A stretch of 64,000 nucleotides of DNA. Source: DLAJ01 sp964655525 (lineage in GTDB: Bacteria > Bacillota > Clostridia > Lachnospirales > Lachnospiraceae). The DNA is taken from positions 62,001 to 126,000 of the forward strand of contig CAZZNE010000005.1 in NCBI GenBank assembly GCA_964655525.1, read 5' to 3'. This document shows, one piece after another, positions 27,065 through 35,429 of this stretch (position 1 is its first letter; every line of letters begins with the position of its first letter). Made by a program: the position numbers and the translations under genes. Under the pieces are notes generated by a model. That model was not told the DNA's origin, ran no database searches, and saw only the letters and a list, made by a program, of their open reading frames with translations.

Positions 27065-27862
27065 GTGGATTTAGCATCTTTAATTGGTCTGGTCGTATGT
27101 ATTTCACTGGTATTATGGGCAGTAATCGCCGGTGCCGGAGGTCTTGCAGGAGCATATAAGGCGTTTGTCGATCTTCAGTCGGTTCTGATCACGATCGGTG
27201 GATCCTTCCTCAGCGTTATGGCGATGAACTCAATGAAAAATTACGTAAACGGTCTGAAGTGTTTCGTTAAAATTTTCAAGGTACCGATCATTAATATGTC
27301 AGAGAGCATTCAAAAGATCATTGAACTTTCCAATACTGCCCGTAAGGAAGGTCTTCTCCAGTTGGAGGAGGCAGCATCCGAATTGAATGATGACTTTATG
27401 AAAAAGGGGATCCTGTTGATCGTCGATGGTACTGACCCTGATCTGGTCCGTTCCATTATGGAGACGGAGCTCATCAGTATAGAGGGACGTCACAAGCAGG
27501 TCATTAAGATTTGGGAGGACATCGGTTCCATGGGACCTGCATGGGGTATGATCGGTACGCTCGTCGGATTGGTAAACATGCTTCAGAACATGTCGGATCC
27601 GAGTTCTATCGGACCTGCGATGTCGGTTGCGCTTTTGACGACATTGTACGGTTCCATGATCGCAAACTGGATCTGCGCACCGGTTGCCAGCAAACTGAAA
27701 GTCAATAACGATGCGGAGATCATGTTAAAGGAGATCGAGATTGAAGGTCTTCTCTCCATTCAGGCAGGCGAGAACCCGCGTGTTATAGAAGAAAAATTAA
27801 AATCGTTCCTTGCACCGAAGGATCGTGTGTCTACGGATGAAGGTGGTGAGGAGAATGGCTAA
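27065..27862 (+). CDS. motA: Flagellar stator protein MotA
   Basis: The product from GTG 27065 begins M-D-L-A-S-L-I-G-L, the usual MotA start; GTG 27053 is possible. About 265 residues hold four membrane segments, two near the N-terminus and two near residues 150-200, with the cytoplasmic loop between them containing the charged residues that contact FliG. The P-A-W-G-M-I-G-T-L-V-G motif of the third helix is present. MotA and MotB form the proton or sodium channel that drives rotation. It overlaps motB by 8 bases. Confidence 0.96.
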   Translation: MDLASLIGLVVCISLVLWAVIAGAGGLAGAYKAFVDLQSVLITIGGSFLSVMAMNSMKNYVNGLKCFVKIFKVPIINMSESIQKIIELSNTARKEGLLQLEEAASELNDDFMKKGILLIVDGTDPDLVRSIMETELISIEGRHKQVIKIWEDIGSMGPAWGMIGTLVGLVNMLQNMSDPSSIGPAMSVALLTTLYGSMIANWICAPVASKLKVNNDAEIMLKEIEIEGLLSIQAGENPRVIEEKLKSFLAPKDRVSTDEGGEENG

Positions 27863-28655
27863 GCGTAAAGAAGAGGAACCACCAAAAGGGGCCCCTGCAT
27901 GGCAGTCAACCTTTGCGGATCTGATGAATCTCTTGCTCTGCTTTTTCGTGTTGCTTTTTTCCATGTCTAAGATAGAGGAAGATAAGTGGCTGGCGGTTGT
28001 GGAGTCCTTCAAGAGTACAGTGAGTGTATTTGACGGAGGTGCGGAAGCAATCGGCGACGGTGTTCTGATCAGTAACGGCGTCAGTCAGTTGAACGAGCTG
28101 TCGGAATACATAAACAGCAGTGGGCAGGCGCAAGAAGTAGACGAACCGGACGATACGTTATATAATGAGATGGAGCGTGAGGGGCTTGCCGAATCCGAGG
28201 AGATGGCGGAACAGATAGAGGAAGCGTTGGCGGAGTTGAATCTGGATAAGGAAATTGATGTGGACTTCAATTCCCAGTATGTACTCCTTACGATGAAGGG
28301 AGCCATCCTGTTTGACTCGGGACGTGCCGAACTGAAGCCGGAGATTTATCCGACGCTTGACAGGCTGGGACTGATCCTCATGGCGTATGCGGACAGCCTC
28401 ATTGAGATTGAGGGACATACGGATAACGTGCCGATCCATAATGCGGCGTTTGCGAATAACGATGAGCTTTCCAGTGCAAGGGCGCTATCGGTATTTCACT
28501 ATTTTATGGAGACCACCAATCTAGACCCCGTTAAGCTGAAGCATTCCGGCAGGGGGGAGTATGTTCCGGTTGCGGATAACGGCACAGAGGAAGGACGCGC
28601 GCGGAACAGGCGTGTTGAGATCAAGATATATAATACATTAAGCACGGAACGCTGA
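27855..28655 (+). CDS. motB: Flagellar stator protein MotB
   Basis: ATG 27855 with GAGGAG upstream gives 266 residues. The single membrane helix (about 20-38) contains the ion-carrying Asp in F-A-D-L-M-N-L-L. A linker leads to a C-terminal OmpA-like peptidoglycan-binding domain with E-G-H-T-D-N-V-P-I near residue 187 and L-S-S-A-R-A. MotB anchors the stator to the wall. Start and stop overlap motA, so the two are translationally coupled. The sequence does not tell me whether protons or sodium are used. Confidence 0.97.
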   Translation: MAKRKEEEPPKGAPAWQSTFADLMNLLLCFFVLLFSMSKIEEDKWLAVVESFKSTVSVFDGGAEAIGDGVLISNGVSQLNELSEYINSSGQAQEVDEPDDTLYNEMEREGLAESEEMAEQIEEALAELNLDKEIDVDFNSQYVLLTMKGAILFDSGRAELKPEIYPTLDRLGLILMAYADSLIEIEGHTDNVPIHNAAFANNDELSSARALSVFHYFMETTNLDPVKLKHSGRGEYVPVADNGTEEGRARNRRVEIKIYNTLSTER

Positions 28656-28685
28656 TGCATCCGTGGGAGCAGAGAGGTGCTTGCT

Positions 28686-29222
28686 TTGAAAAAGAATCTA
28701 TTATCCATTATCATTCTTGCTTTATTAGTTGTTAATTTGGTCATGACGGGAATCATGATGTTCTCGGTCATTAATGTTTCAAACAAAAACGCAAAACTGG
28801 TAGGCGATATCGCGTCGCTGATTGGCATTCAGACGAAGCCGGACGGCGAGACGACGGAAAAGGAAAATGTTTCCATTGACGATACGGATGTATATGTGAT
28901 CTCTGACCGCATGACGATTCCGTTCCAGCGGGTGAGCGAAGCGGATGGAGGAGATGGCAAGGATCATTATTTTGTTGTGAATGTATCTCTTTCCATGAAT
29001 ATGAAACATAAGGATTATAAGTCATACGGAACCGCCGAGGCATTGGAGGCAAAGGAAAGCCTGATCAAGACAGAGATTCAGTCCGTGATCGGCAGTTATA
29101 CGATGGATCAGTTTAAGGAAAATCAGGAACTGATACGCGAAGAGGTATTGGAGCGTATTCAGAATTTATATGATTCTACATTTATTTTTAATGTGAATTT
29201 CAGTGACTATCTATATTCATGA
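28686..29222 (+). CDS. fliL: Flagellar basal body-associated protein FliL
   Basis: TTG 28686 is the preferred start: GAGAGGTG lies 6 bases upstream and the product begins M-K-K-N-L-L-S-I-I-I. GTG 28677 overlaps that site. The 178 residues have one N-terminal membrane helix (about 5-25), a variable linker and a beta-rich domain that ends with Y-D-S-T-F-I-F-N-V-N-F-S. FliL surrounds and supports the stator units. Its place between motB and fliM is standard for this group. Confidence 0.88.
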   Translation: MKKNLLSIIILALLVVNLVMTGIMMFSVINVSNKNAKLVGDIASLIGIQTKPDGETTEKENVSIDDTDVYVISDRMTIPFQRVSEADGGDGKDHYFVVNVSLSMNMKHKDYKSYGTAEALEAKESLIKTEIQSVIGSYTMDQFKENQELIREEVLERIQNLYDSTFIFNVNFSDYLYS

Positions 29223-29238
29223 TGGGAGGTGAGCCGTT

Positions 29239-30219
29239 GTGGGTGAGGTCTTATCCCAAAGTGAGATAGACAGTCTTCTCAACGCGTTAAGTACCGGCGA
29301 ACTGGATATGGATGACGTCAAGGAGAATCCTGAAAAGCAGGTCAAAAATTATGACTTTAAACGACCTGCAAAATTCTCCAAAGAGCATTTGCGAACGCTT
29401 GAAATCATTTTTGAGCATTACGGCAGACTGGTGTCAACGACGCTTCCCGTTTATCTGAGAAAAGCGGTTCAGGTTACGGTGGCAAGTTCGGAGACGGTCA
29501 CTTTTTCGGAGTTTACGAATGCACTTGCCAATCCGGTTGCGCTTGGTATTGTGAATTTTCAGCCGCTTGGCGGCACGGTGATCGTAGAGTTGGCAGCAAC
29601 GCTTGCATTTGCGATCATTGACCGGATGCTTGGTGGTTCAGGAGAGCCGCTTGCAAAGAACCGGGAATTCTCTGAGATAGAGATGAGCATTGTCGAAAAG
29701 ATCATGGTAGTCTGTATCCAGTTATTGAGGGAGCCATGGAAAAACGTGGCAGACATCAATCCGCTTCTGGAGCGGATTGAGACGAATCCGCAGTTCGCGC
29801 AGGTCATATCTCCGACAGATATGATCGCGATTATTACATTGAATCTCAAGATTGGAGACGTTGAAGGTTTTATGAATGTCTGCCTTCCGTTCTTTACTCT
29901 GGAGAGTATTATGGATCGCCTGAACACGAAGTTCTGGTATGCCAACATGCAAAAGGGCTCTGATGAGAGTTATGATGAACAGCTTGAGACGATGATCCGC
30001 AGAGTGGATGTGCCGGTCAAGGCGGTTCTCGGACGCACCAGAGTTGCAGCGGGCGATTTTATGAATTTACAGCCGGGAGACGTCATACGATTGGATACGA
30101 AGGTAGACAGCGAACTGGATGTTTTCGTCGGCAATATCAGAAAATTTAAGGCAATGCCCGGATCGGACGATGAACATTTTGCTGTGCGGGTAACGTCTAT
30201 TATAAGAGAGGAGGAGTAG
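29239..30219 (+). CDS. fliM: Flagellar switch protein FliM
   Basis: The 326 residues start at GTG 29239 with GGGAGGTGAG upstream. The N-terminal L-S-Q-S-E-I-D-S-L-L-N-A-L is the CheY-P binding peptide. The middle domain has G-x-x-L-x-x-N-R-E-F-S-E-I-E. The C-terminal SpoA domain has D-F-M-N-L-Q-P-G-D-V-I-R-L-D. FliM is the central C-ring protein that receives the chemotaxis signal. It lies 4 bases before fliY. Confidence 0.97.
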   Translation: MGEVLSQSEIDSLLNALSTGELDMDDVKENPEKQVKNYDFKRPAKFSKEHLRTLEIIFEHYGRLVSTTLPVYLRKAVQVTVASSETVTFSEFTNALANPVALGIVNFQPLGGTVIVELAATLAFAIIDRMLGGSGEPLAKNREFSEIEMSIVEKIMVVCIQLLREPWKNVADINPLLERIETNPQFAQVISPTDMIAIITLNLKIGDVEGFMNVCLPFFTLESIMDRLNTKFWYANMQKGSDESYDEQLETMIRRVDVPVKAVLGRTRVAAGDFMNLQPGDVIRLDTKVDSELDVFVGNIRKFKAMPGSDDEHFAVRVTSIIREEE

Positions 30220-30223
30220 CCAG

Positions 30224-31483
30224 ATGGATGGAATGTTATCCCAGGACGAGATCAATGCTTTGCTGGGCGGCATGGATAATTCAGATGGGGCGGATGCCGG
30301 CGCATCCGAAACGACGCCGGAAGCGGCGGCTCCGGGGGCGGCAGAGATTGATGAGAATCTTTTGACGGAGATGGAGAGGGATGCGGTCGGTGAAGTTGCC
30401 AACATCAGTATGGGAACATCGGCGACGACCTTATACTCCTTGGTAAATCGTAAGGTAGATATTACGACTCCGGTCGTGACGCTTGCCAATCTTGATACGG
30501 TGATCAAGGATTATCCGAAGCCTTGCGTGTTTATTTCAATTAAATATACCGAGGGACTTGACGGAAGTAACATTCTTGTGTTAAAAGAACATGATGTAAA
30601 GGTGATCACGGATCTGATGATGGGAGGGGACGGCACCAACACGGACGGCGAGTTGGGCGAGCTGCATCTAAGTGCCATTTCCGAGGCGATGAATCAGATG
30701 ATGGGCTCGTCGGCGACATCCCTTTCGTCCATGCTTGGAAAGAAGATCGACATCAGCCCGCCTGACGCAACGCTTGTGGATTTGATCGAGCTGCGCGATC
30801 AGGGACAGTTGTCCGGTTTCCTCTGTGGAACCTTTGTCAAGGTTGCATTCCGGATGCAGATTGACGAATTGGTAGACAGTACGATCATGCAGCTCTATCC
30901 GATTGATTTTGCAAAGTCGATCTATGAGACCGTTATGAATACACAGGCGGGAGGAGACGGGGCAGCAGCGGCAGAGCCTGAACCCGCACCGGCACCGCAG
31001 CCGGCACCTGCACCACAGCCGCAGATGTCCGGACCGGACATGAGCGGTCAGGGAATGGGTACAATGGATATGAACCAGATGCAGATGGGTATGAACCAAA
31101 TGCAAATGGGCATGAATCCGATGATGATGGGCATGAACCCGATGATGATGGGTATGAACCCGATGATGATGGGACAGCAGATGCAGAATGTGAATGTACA
31201 GCCTGCACAGTTCCAGAGCTTTAACAGAGATGTTCCGGGCATATCGAATCAGGAGAACATCGGACTAATCCGGGATGTGCCGCTTGAGGTTACGGTTGAG
31301 CTGGGGCGTACAAGCAAATCTATTGCAGAAATATTGGAGTTCGCACCCGGTACGATCATAGAGCTCGATAAGATTGCAGGAGAGCCGATTGACGTACTTG
31401 TCAACGGTAAGTTCGTTGCAAGAGGCGAGGTAGTAGTCATAGAAGAAAGCTTCGGCGTTCGTGTAACCGAAATAATCAAATAA
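30224..31483 (+). CDS. fliY: Flagellar switch phosphatase FliY
   Basis: The 419-residue FliY form seen in Firmicutes replaces FliN. It begins M-L-S-Q-D-E-I-N-A-L-L-G-G, a FliM-like CheY-P binding peptide. A CheC-like phosphatase domain follows (about 40-220) with two E-x-x-N helices: D-A-V-G-E-V-A-N and S-A-I-S-E-A-M-N. The linker holds a Pro/Ala stretch and a Met-rich heptad repeat (about 283-317). A C-terminal SpoA/FliN domain has I-L-E-F-A-P-G-T-I-I-E-L-D. It probably both builds the C-ring and dephosphorylates CheY. The Met-rich linker is unusual. Confidence 0.95.
   Translation: MDGMLSQDEINALLGGMDNSDGADAGASETTPEAAAPGAAEIDENLLTEMERDAVGEVANISMGTSATTLYSLVNRKVDITTPVVTLANLDTVIKDYPKPCVFISIKYTEGLDGSNILVLKEHDVKVITDLMMGGDGTNTDGELGELHLSAISEAMNQMMGSSATSLSSMLGKKIDISPPDATLVDLIELRDQGQLSGFLCGTFVKVAFRMQIDELVDSTIMQLYPIDFAKSIYETVMNTQAGGDGAAAAEPEPAPAPQPAPAPQPQMSGPDMSGQGMGTMDMNQMQMGMNQMQMGMNPMMMGMNPMMMGMNPMMMGQQMQNVNVQPAQFQSFNRDVPGISNQENIGLIRDVPLEVTVELGRTSKSIAEILEFAPGTIIELDKIAGEPIDVLVNGKFVARGEVVVIEESFGVRVTEIIK
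31070..31174 (+). repeat. 21-nt tandem repeat in the fliY linker
   Basis: Five direct units of 21 bases begin at 31070, 31091, 31112, 31133 and 31154. They encode M-N-Q-M-Q-M-G twice and then M-N-P-M-M-M-G three times. The last three differ only at third positions, pointing to recent duplication. Confidence 0.95.
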
Positions 31484-31500
31484 AGGATAGGAGAAAAAAA

Positions 31501-31863
31501 ATGGCAAAGAATATTTTAATTTGTGATGACGCAGCATTCATGAGAATGATGATTAAGGACATTCTGACCAAGAATGGCTACAATGTCGTCGGAGAGGCTG
31601 AGAATGGCGCAAAGGGCGTAGAGAAATATAATGAATTAAAGCCCGATCTGGTGCTGATGGATATTACTATGCCGGAGCTTGACGGAATTCAGGCGCTCAA
31701 GAAGATTAAGTCGATGGATGCCTCCGCAACTGTCATCATGTGTTCCGCTATGGGACAGCAGGCGATGGTTATCGAGTCCATTCAGGCAGGTGCCAAGGAT
31801 TTCATCGTAAAACCGTTCCAGGCTGACCGTGTATTGGAAGCAGTGAAGAAGGTTGTCGGATAA
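31501..31863 (+). CDS. cheY: Chemotaxis response regulator CheY
   Basis: The 120 residues form a lone receiver domain. Acidic pocket residues are Asp9 and Asp10, the phosphorylated Asp54 lies in V-L-M-D-I-T-M-P-E, followed by Ser in I-M-C-S-A-M-G and Lys in F-I-V-K-P-F. CheY-P from CheA binds FliM and FliY. Its position between fliY and fliO is standard in Firmicutes. GGATAGGAG precedes the ATG, and its stop is only 2 bases before the fliO start. Confidence 0.98.
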   Translation: MAKNILICDDAAFMRMMIKDILTKNGYNVVGEAENGAKGVEKYNELKPDLVLMDITMPELDGIQALKKIKSMDASATVIMCSAMGQQAMVIESIQAGAKDFIVKPFQADRVLEAVKKVVG

Positions 31864-31864
31864 C

Positions 31865-32236
31865 ATGCTGTTAAGTAGTACGCTGGATTCTGTCTTTGAC
31901 CTGCTGACCGTGTTGTTTATTTTTGTTTTTGTTTTGGCGCTGACATATTTTGCAACACGGTATATTGCCAATTATCAGAGGGGAAAGTCCGTTGGGCGTA
32001 ATATTGAGGTGCTCGAGAGTTATCGGGTTACCTCTAATAAGTATCTCCAAATTGTGCGCACTGGCAGGAAATATTTGGTAATTGGGATTGGAAAAGACGA
32101 GATCCATGTATTGGCAGAACTTTCCGAGGAGGAGCTTACTCTGCCTTCCGAGAAGGAGGAGACCGATATGCTCAGCTTCAAAGAGCTGCTTGACAAGGCA
32201 AAACACATGAAAGACAAGAAACGAAATGAAGAATAG
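31865..32236 (+). CDS. fliO: Flagellar export protein FliO
   Basis: The 123-residue protein has one N-terminal membrane helix (about 10-32) and then a cytoplasmic segment with V-L-E-S-Y-R-V-T-S-N-K-Y-L-Q-I-V and Y-L-V-I-G-I-G-K-D-E-I-H, the FliO/FliZ pattern. FliO helps FliP oligomerise during export gate assembly. ATG 31865 fits AAGAAGG about 12 bases upstream better than the TTG at 31853. It overlaps fliP by 11 bases. Confidence 0.88.
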   Translation: MLLSSTLDSVFDLLTVLFIFVFVLALTYFATRYIANYQRGKSVGRNIEVLESYRVTSNKYLQIVRTGRKYLVIGIGKDEIHVLAELSEEELTLPSEKEETDMLSFKELLDKAKHMKDKKRNEE

Positions 32237-33104
32237 GAAGAGAATATTCCGATATCTATGCCTGCTGTTTACGGTAGGCATATTGTTTATCGGAAACAGC
32301 TTAACTGCACAGGCAATCGGTTCCGGTCTCGGAATAGAGGATACGCCGCTGACGGGCGAAACGGAGAACGGTACGACGGCGACACAGCCGGGAACAGCCG
32401 AGAGTGGCGAGGATTTAGAGGACTTAAATATCGCCAACGGCTTTAACATTACGTTTACAACAGATAATGGCTCTATGGCAGGCACATTGAGGATCCTGCT
32501 GACTTTGACGGCGATCGCGGTTGCCCCGATGCTGATCATCTGTCTGACCTCTTTTACGCGGATCCTGATCGTGATGCATTTTACAAGGACAGCCTTAAAC
32601 ACCCAAACAGCGCCCCCGAATCAGGTGTTGATTGGGTTAACTTTGTTTCTGACCTTTTTCATTATGAGCCCGACGATCAATACGGTCTATAATGATGCGT
32701 ATAAGCCCTATGAAGCCGGCGAGATGGAGCAGGGGGAGGCAATCGATATTGCGGTGGATGCGGTCAGGGAATTTATGTATCCCCAGACACAGCGCAAGGA
32801 CATTCGGATGTTCATGGAAATTGCAAATCTTTCATGGACTTCGGAGATGGAGAACAAGGACATACCGACGTATGTACTGATCCCCAGCTTCTTGGTGAGT
32901 GAGCTTCGTACGGCGTTCATCATCGGCTTCCTGATCTATATTCCGTTCCTGGTGATCGATATGGTGGTTGCATCGACCCTGATGGGAATGGGTATGATGA
33001 TGCTGCCGCCGACAACGATCTCCATGCCGTTTAAGATTTTGCTTTTCGTGTTGGCGGATGGCTGGAATCTGATCATTGGCGGTGTGGTGAAATCCTTTTA
33101 TTAG
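32226..33104 (+). CDS. fliP: Flagellar export gate protein FliP
   Basis: FliP is the main subunit of the export gate. The 292 residues begin with a signal peptide (about 1-29, ending A-Q-A) and a variable acidic linker. The conserved core follows: F-T-R-I-L-I-V-M-H-F-T-R, L-F-L-T-F-F-I-M-S-P, F-R-T-A-F-I-I-G-F-type helices and the M-M-L-P-P-T-T-I-S-M-P-F-K motif near the end. FliP needs its signal peptide, which fits. It is followed by fliQ after 18 bases. Confidence 0.97.
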   Translation: MKNRKRIFRYLCLLFTVGILFIGNSLTAQAIGSGLGIEDTPLTGETENGTTATQPGTAESGEDLEDLNIANGFNITFTTDNGSMAGTLRILLTLTAIAVAPMLIICLTSFTRILIVMHFTRTALNTQTAPPNQVLIGLTLFLTFFIMSPTINTVYNDAYKPYEAGEMEQGEAIDIAVDAVREFMYPQTQRKDIRMFMEIANLSWTSEMENKDIPTYVLIPSFLVSELRTAFIIGFLIYIPFLVIDMVVASTLMGMGMMMLPPTTISMPFKILLFVLADGWNLIIGGVVKSFY

Positions 33105-33122
33105 CCGAAAGGAGGAATTAGA

Positions 33123-33392
33123 ATGACTACAGAAGACGTGGTAACCATTGTCAGAGAAGGTCTGTTCGTTGTCATAAAAACGGCGGCGGTGCCGCTTGTG
33201 GTATCTCTTTGTGTCGGACTGGCTGTTAGTATTTTTCAGACGGTCACTTCCATTCAGGAGCAGACATTGACGATGATACCGAAGATTTTAAGTGTGTTTA
33301 CGGCGCTGATACTGCTCGGACACTGGATGTTAAATAATATGTCGACATTTATGACAAGCCTTTGGTCGGATTTCTCATTATACATTAGATAG
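33123..33392 (+). CDS. fliQ: Flagellar export gate protein FliQ
   Basis: The product is 89 residues with two hydrophobic helices and the family motifs P-L-V-V-S-L-C-V-G-L-A-V-S-I-F-Q and Q-E-Q-T-L-T-M-I-P-K. FliQ wraps the FliP/FliR gate. AAAGGAGG precedes the start. Size and place between fliP and fliR are normal. Confidence 0.97.
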   Translation: MTTEDVVTIVREGLFVVIKTAAVPLVVSLCVGLAVSIFQTVTSIQEQTLTMIPKILSVFTALILLGHWMLNNMSTFMTSLWSDFSLYIR

Positions 33393-33396
33393 TGCG

Positions 33397-34176
33397 ATGA
33401 TAGATTATTCATTTTCGGCATCAGATTTAGAATATTTTCTGCTTGTGTTTATCCGGATCGTAAGCTTTATGCACCTTGCCCCGTTTTATGGGGACAGCAG
33501 CATTCCGTCGCGGTTTAAGGTGGGGTTGAGTCTGGCGCTTTCGTACATGGTCTTTTTGCTTACGCCGCATACGGAGCTGGTCTACGACACGGTGATGGGG
33601 TATGCGGCGCTTGTGATCATGGAAGCGTCGGTCGGACTTTTGATCGGGCTGGTTTCGACCGTCTGTATGCAGGTTGCATCCATGGCGGGACGGCTTGTTG
33701 ATATGGAAATGGGATTATCCGCGGCAAGCACAATGGATCCGACATACCACGATAATGTGACGGTCAGCGGTCTGATCTATCGTTATGCGTTTACGCTGCT
33801 GCTCATGACGTCAGGGATGTATCAATATATCATTAAGGCATTTATCCAGACGTATGAACTGATTCCGGTCGGCAATGTGCATTTTGCGTTGGATAAGATC
33901 TTAAGCTCGCTGATCACCTTTATGGGACAGTACTTTTTGATCGGATTTCAGATTGCCATGCCGGTGTTTGCGGTCATTACGGTCATGAATGCCGTGCTTG
34001 GCATTCTTGCGAAGGTCGCGCCGCAGATGAACCTGTTTGCGGTCGGCATGCAGTTAAAGATCCTGGCAGGACTCGGCGTGATGTATGTGTCCGTATGGTT
34101 GATTCCGATGGCAGCGGACAGTATGTTCACACAAATGAAAAAAATGATCGTTTCAATGGTGGAGGCAATGATGTGA
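33397..34176 (+). CDS. fliR: Flagellar export gate protein FliR
   Basis: This 259-residue hydrophobic protein has five or six membrane segments. It contains the F-I-R-I-V-S-F-M-H-L-A-P-F region, G-R-L-V-D-M-E-M-G, and a C-terminal P-Q-M-N-L-F-A-V-G-M-Q-L-K motif, all typical of FliR. No clear ribosome site precedes its ATG, which lies 4 bases after the fliQ stop, so it probably relies on translational coupling. It overlaps flhB by 4 bases. Confidence 0.96.
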   Translation: MIDYSFSASDLEYFLLVFIRIVSFMHLAPFYGDSSIPSRFKVGLSLALSYMVFLLTPHTELVYDTVMGYAALVIMEASVGLLIGLVSTVCMQVASMAGRLVDMEMGLSAASTMDPTYHDNVTVSGLIYRYAFTLLLMTSGMYQYIIKAFIQTYELIPVGNVHFALDKILSSLITFMGQYFLIGFQIAMPVFAVITVMNAVLGILAKVAPQMNLFAVGMQLKILAGLGVMYVSVWLIPMAADSMFTQMKKMIVSMVEAMM

Positions 34177-35309
34177 TACTGGAATATCAGCTTCAATTTT
34201 TTGCAAAGGACGGGCCGGGAGGCGAAAAGACAGAGGAGCCTACCGGTAAGCGTTTAAAGGATGCCCGCAAGGACGGTCAGGTGGCAAAGAGTAAGGAAAT
34301 CAGCAATTGCGTTATGCTGTTTGCGCTGTTTCTCATATTGAAGATATGGGTGGGAAATCTGGGAAACAGTCTTCTTCAATTGTTCCATGCCATCTATCAG
34401 AAAATACCCGAGCTTTCCTCTTATAACTTTACGGGCGAGGAAGGGGTCGGTGTATGGATCATGCTCAAGCAGACGCTGCAGCAATATCTGCTCATCATGC
34501 TTCCGATTTTTGTGATCGCGGTGTTTTTGGCGTTTGTGACGGATTTACTTCAGGTAAAATGGCAGCCGACGAGAAAGCCGCTGCAGCCGAAGCTTAGTAA
34601 GCTTAATCCGGTGAAAGGGGTTAAAAACCTGTTTTCTAAAAGTAAGCTTGTAGAGCTGTTAAAGTCCATTGTGAAGATTGGGATGATCGGGTATATCGTG
34701 TATTCCACACTGATCGGAAGCGTCGGTTATGTGTTTCAGTTTTATTCCATGTCGCTGATGCAGGGAATCCGTATTGTCGGGAATGTCACGATCAATCTGG
34801 GACTGAAAATTTCTGCTTTTTATGTTGTCATTGCTGCACTGGATTATGCGTATCAAAAGCATAAGTTCCACGAGGATATGAAAATGACAAAGCAGGAGGT
34901 TAAGGACGAATATAAAAACGCCGAGGGAGATCCGCAGGTCAAGAGCAAAATCCGTCAAAAGATGATGGAGGCGTCAAGACGCCGTATGATGCAGGCAGTG
35001 CCCCGCGCGGATGTGGTCATTACGAACCCGACGCACTATGCCGTGGCATTGAAATATGAGCCGGAAAAGATCGACGCGCCCTATATCGTTGCGAAGGGCG
35101 AGGACTATCTCGCGCAGAAGATCAAGGAGATCGCGCGGGAGAACAATGTCCAGATTGTGGAAAATAAGCCGCTTGCGCGAATGCTCTACCATAATGTGGA
35201 AGTCGGGGAACCGATTCCACCCGAATTGTTTCAGGCTGTTGCCGAGGTGCTCGCATTCGTATATAATATACAGGGAAAGCTGCCGAAGGAGAATCCGCAG
35301 GCTGTATAA
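34173..35309 (+). CDS. flhB: Flagellar export switch protein FlhB
   Basis: GTG 34173 overlaps the fliR stop and has GGAGG 7 bases upstream. The 378 residues include the basic amphipathic start with E-E-P-T-G-K-R-L-K-D-A-R-K-D-G-Q, four membrane helices, and the cytoplasmic domain with the autocleavage site N-P-T-H near residues 285-288. FlhB switches export from hook to filament substrates together with FliK. The cleavage motif and the following H-Y-A-V-A-L-K-Y are intact. Confidence 0.97.
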   Translation: MILEYQLQFFAKDGPGGEKTEEPTGKRLKDARKDGQVAKSKEISNCVMLFALFLILKIWVGNLGNSLLQLFHAIYQKIPELSSYNFTGEEGVGVWIMLKQTLQQYLLIMLPIFVIAVFLAFVTDLLQVKWQPTRKPLQPKLSKLNPVKGVKNLFSKSKLVELLKSIVKIGMIGYIVYSTLIGSVGYVFQFYSMSLMQGIRIVGNVTINLGLKISAFYVVIAALDYAYQKHKFHEDMKMTKQEVKDEYKNAEGDPQVKSKIRQKMMEASRRRMMQAVPRADVVITNPTHYAVALKYEPEKIDAPYIVAKGEDYLAQKIKEIARENNVQIVENKPLARMLYHNVEVGEPIPPELFQAVAEVLAFVYNIQGKLPKENPQAV

Positions 35310-35311
35310 AA

Positions 35312-35365
35312 AAGATTTGCGCATAGCGCAAATCTTTCAAAGAATTTGCATTCGCAAATTCTTTC
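35312..35365 (+). repeat. Two tandem 27-nt hairpin units after flhB
   Basis: Two adjacent 27-base units (35312-35338 and 35339-35365) each fold into a near-perfect stem with a 3-4 base loop and end in CTTTC. The stems differ in sequence but keep pairing. No T-run follows, so this is not a normal terminator. The units resemble those at 48293-48359. The rest of the gap up to flhA holds only its ribosome site. Confidence 0.8.
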
Positions 35366-35429
35366 GGACTGAGGAATTTCTGATAGGTTAAAGAATATCG
35401 AAATATCGTAAGAGAAAGGAGGAGTATAG

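Noticed and set aside
31871..32602. Long - strand open frame over fliO and fliP
   Set aside because: It is antisense to two conserved genes with no start signal of its own.
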